Origin: CAZTTG01 sp964615935
GTDB taxonomy: Bacteria; Planctomycetota; UBA1135; GCA-002686595
Assembly (NCBI GenBank): GCA_964615935.1
Contig: CAZTTG010000161.1
Span: forward strand, 1-6,844
Reading direction: 5' to 3'
DNA: 6,844 nucleotides
Shown: positions 6,209-6,844 of the stretch, piece after piece
Layout of the letters: every line of letters begins with the position of its first letter
Numbering within the stretch: the stretch's first letter is position 1
Notes under the pieces: model-generated
Told to the model about the DNA's origin: nothing
Database searches by the model: none
Seen by the model: only the letters and a program-made list of their open reading frames with translations
Position numbers and translations under genes: made by a program

Positions 6209-6844
6209 ATGTCACGTATCGCCAACGCATCGAGGATCCCCGGCCGGATCGCGGCCGCCACCCTGCTCCTTCTCGCTCCGGCAGCCCTCGGGCAGATGGA
6301 GCGGGACGTGGCCTATGCCGGCACGGATGCGGGCAAGCTCTACCGGATCGACCTCAACGACGGGTGCGTCGACTGGGTCGAGGACATCCCGGACGGCGCC
6401 CGGGTCGAGTGCATCGCCGCCAGCCGCACCGGCTACGCGGTGGTGGTCGCCACTCCCAACGACATCTATCTGTACAACGACGAGGGCGGCCACAACGTCA
6501 GCTTCCCCAAGGGCGTCCACGCGCCGCCCCACCACGGTCAGATCAGCCAGGTGGCGGTGGACCGGGCGGGACTCTACGCCGCGGCCGCGCACGTCGACGG
6601 CACGGTCCGGCTGTACCAGTGCGACCCCCTGAACCTGACCCTGTCCGAGGTCTGGCACCATGCATTCGACGCCCGCTCGGTATCCATGGACACCGAGGGA
6701 CGCTATCTGGCCGCCACCGGGCCGGACGGCGTGGTGTGCTTCGGCGACGGAGGCGACGGCTGGGACCCCAACGACGCCACCCCGCTGTGGACCCGCGACC
6801 TGCTGGACGGCTTCAGCAACCCCTCCGAGGGCCTCACGGTCAGC
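6209..6844 (+). CDS. Secreted beta-propeller (WD40/PQQ-like) protein, 3' end cut by the window
   Basis: The first 212 codons of an open gene with no stop before the right edge. Residues 1-28 are a good signal peptide: basic n-region (R3, R9, R13), hydrophobic core AAATLLLLAPAALG, and likely cleavage before Q29. The mature part shows repeated beta-strand units about 43-45 residues apart: VAYAGTDAGKLYRIDL (34-49), IAASRTGYAVVVATPNDIYL (69-88), VAVDRAGLYAAAAHVDGTVR (115-134) and SMDTEGRYLAATGPDGVV (159-176). Each has the pattern of a small-residue strand, a turn, then a short G- or D-containing strand, as in WD40 or quinoprotein-like propeller blades. At least four blades are visible, so a full propeller would need more sequence to the right. 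Such proteins usually serve as binding or scaffold modules; no catalytic residues can be recognised. It is divergent from the DUF1080-sulfatase-transporter cluster. Function is unknown, and a C-terminal sorting or anchor domain could lie beyond the window. Confidence 0.85.
   Translation, partial: MSRIANASRIPGRIAAATLLLLAPAALGQMERDVAYAGTDAGKLYRIDLNDGCVDWVEDIPDGARVECIAASRTGYAVVVATPNDIYLYNDEGGHNVSFPKGVHAPPHHGQISQVAVDRAGLYAAAAHVDGTVRLYQCDPLNLTLSEVWHHAFDARSVSMDTEGRYLAATGPDGVVCFGDGGDGWDPNDATPLWTRDLLDGFSNPSEGLTVS

Noticed and set aside
4749..6632. A 627-residue plus-strand open frame spanning the DUF1080 gene and the propeller gene start
   Set aside because: It runs opposite the DUF1080 coding sequence, crosses the intergenic region and then reads the propeller gene out of frame. 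Its composition is Arg/Pro/Ser/Thr-rich, there is no start signal and no recognisable domain.

Overview
The window is about 70% GC and carries five protein-coding genes with little spare DNA. The mix is a Hanks-type Ser/Thr kinase with a short soluble N-terminal segment, a secreted CxPxR sulfatase, a secreted 3-keto-disaccharide hydrolase-like (DUF1080) protein, a POT/PTR2 peptide transporter and a secreted beta-propeller protein. This is typical of a high-GC member of the Planctomycetota. Verrucomicrobiota or a related sulfatase-rich lineage is possible, and no rRNA or other marker settles the point. I see no mobile elements, CRISPR, tRNA or rRNA.

Layout. 1-170 is an upstream region with a hairpin at the left edge. 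171-1340 (+) is a complete cytosolic protein kinase. It converges, with only 10 bp between stop codons, on a three-gene minus-strand cluster. In transcription order the cluster is the DUF1080 protein (5957 to 4878), the sulfatase (4873 to 3335) and the POT-family transporter (3243 to 1351). The first two are separated by 4 bp and the sulfatase ribosome-binding site lies in the end of the DUF1080 gene. The transporter follows after 91 bp that contain a strong inverted repeat. A 251-bp divergent intergenic region (5958-6208) holds an 18-bp imperfect palindrome and two hairpins. It separates the cluster from a plus-strand gene for an exported beta-propeller protein that runs off the right edge (212 codons visible).

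How the genes may work together (inference). The DUF1080 protein and the sulfatase both carry export signals and would act outside the cytoplasm on glycans, glycosides or sulfated substrates. The transporter would bring di- or tripeptides or similar small products through the inner membrane. This would suit scavenging of sulfated glycoprotein or similar marine/detrital organic matter, but no substrate can be read from the sequence. The kinase and the propeller protein have no demonstrable link to the cluster beyond proximity.

The many long open frames opposite or alongside these genes are by-products of very high third-position GC and were left out. I did not find a convincing undescribed system. 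The points most worth a second look are the co-directional sulfatase/DUF1080/POT cluster, the uncharacterised N-terminal half of the DUF1080 protein, and the structured divergent intergenic region.
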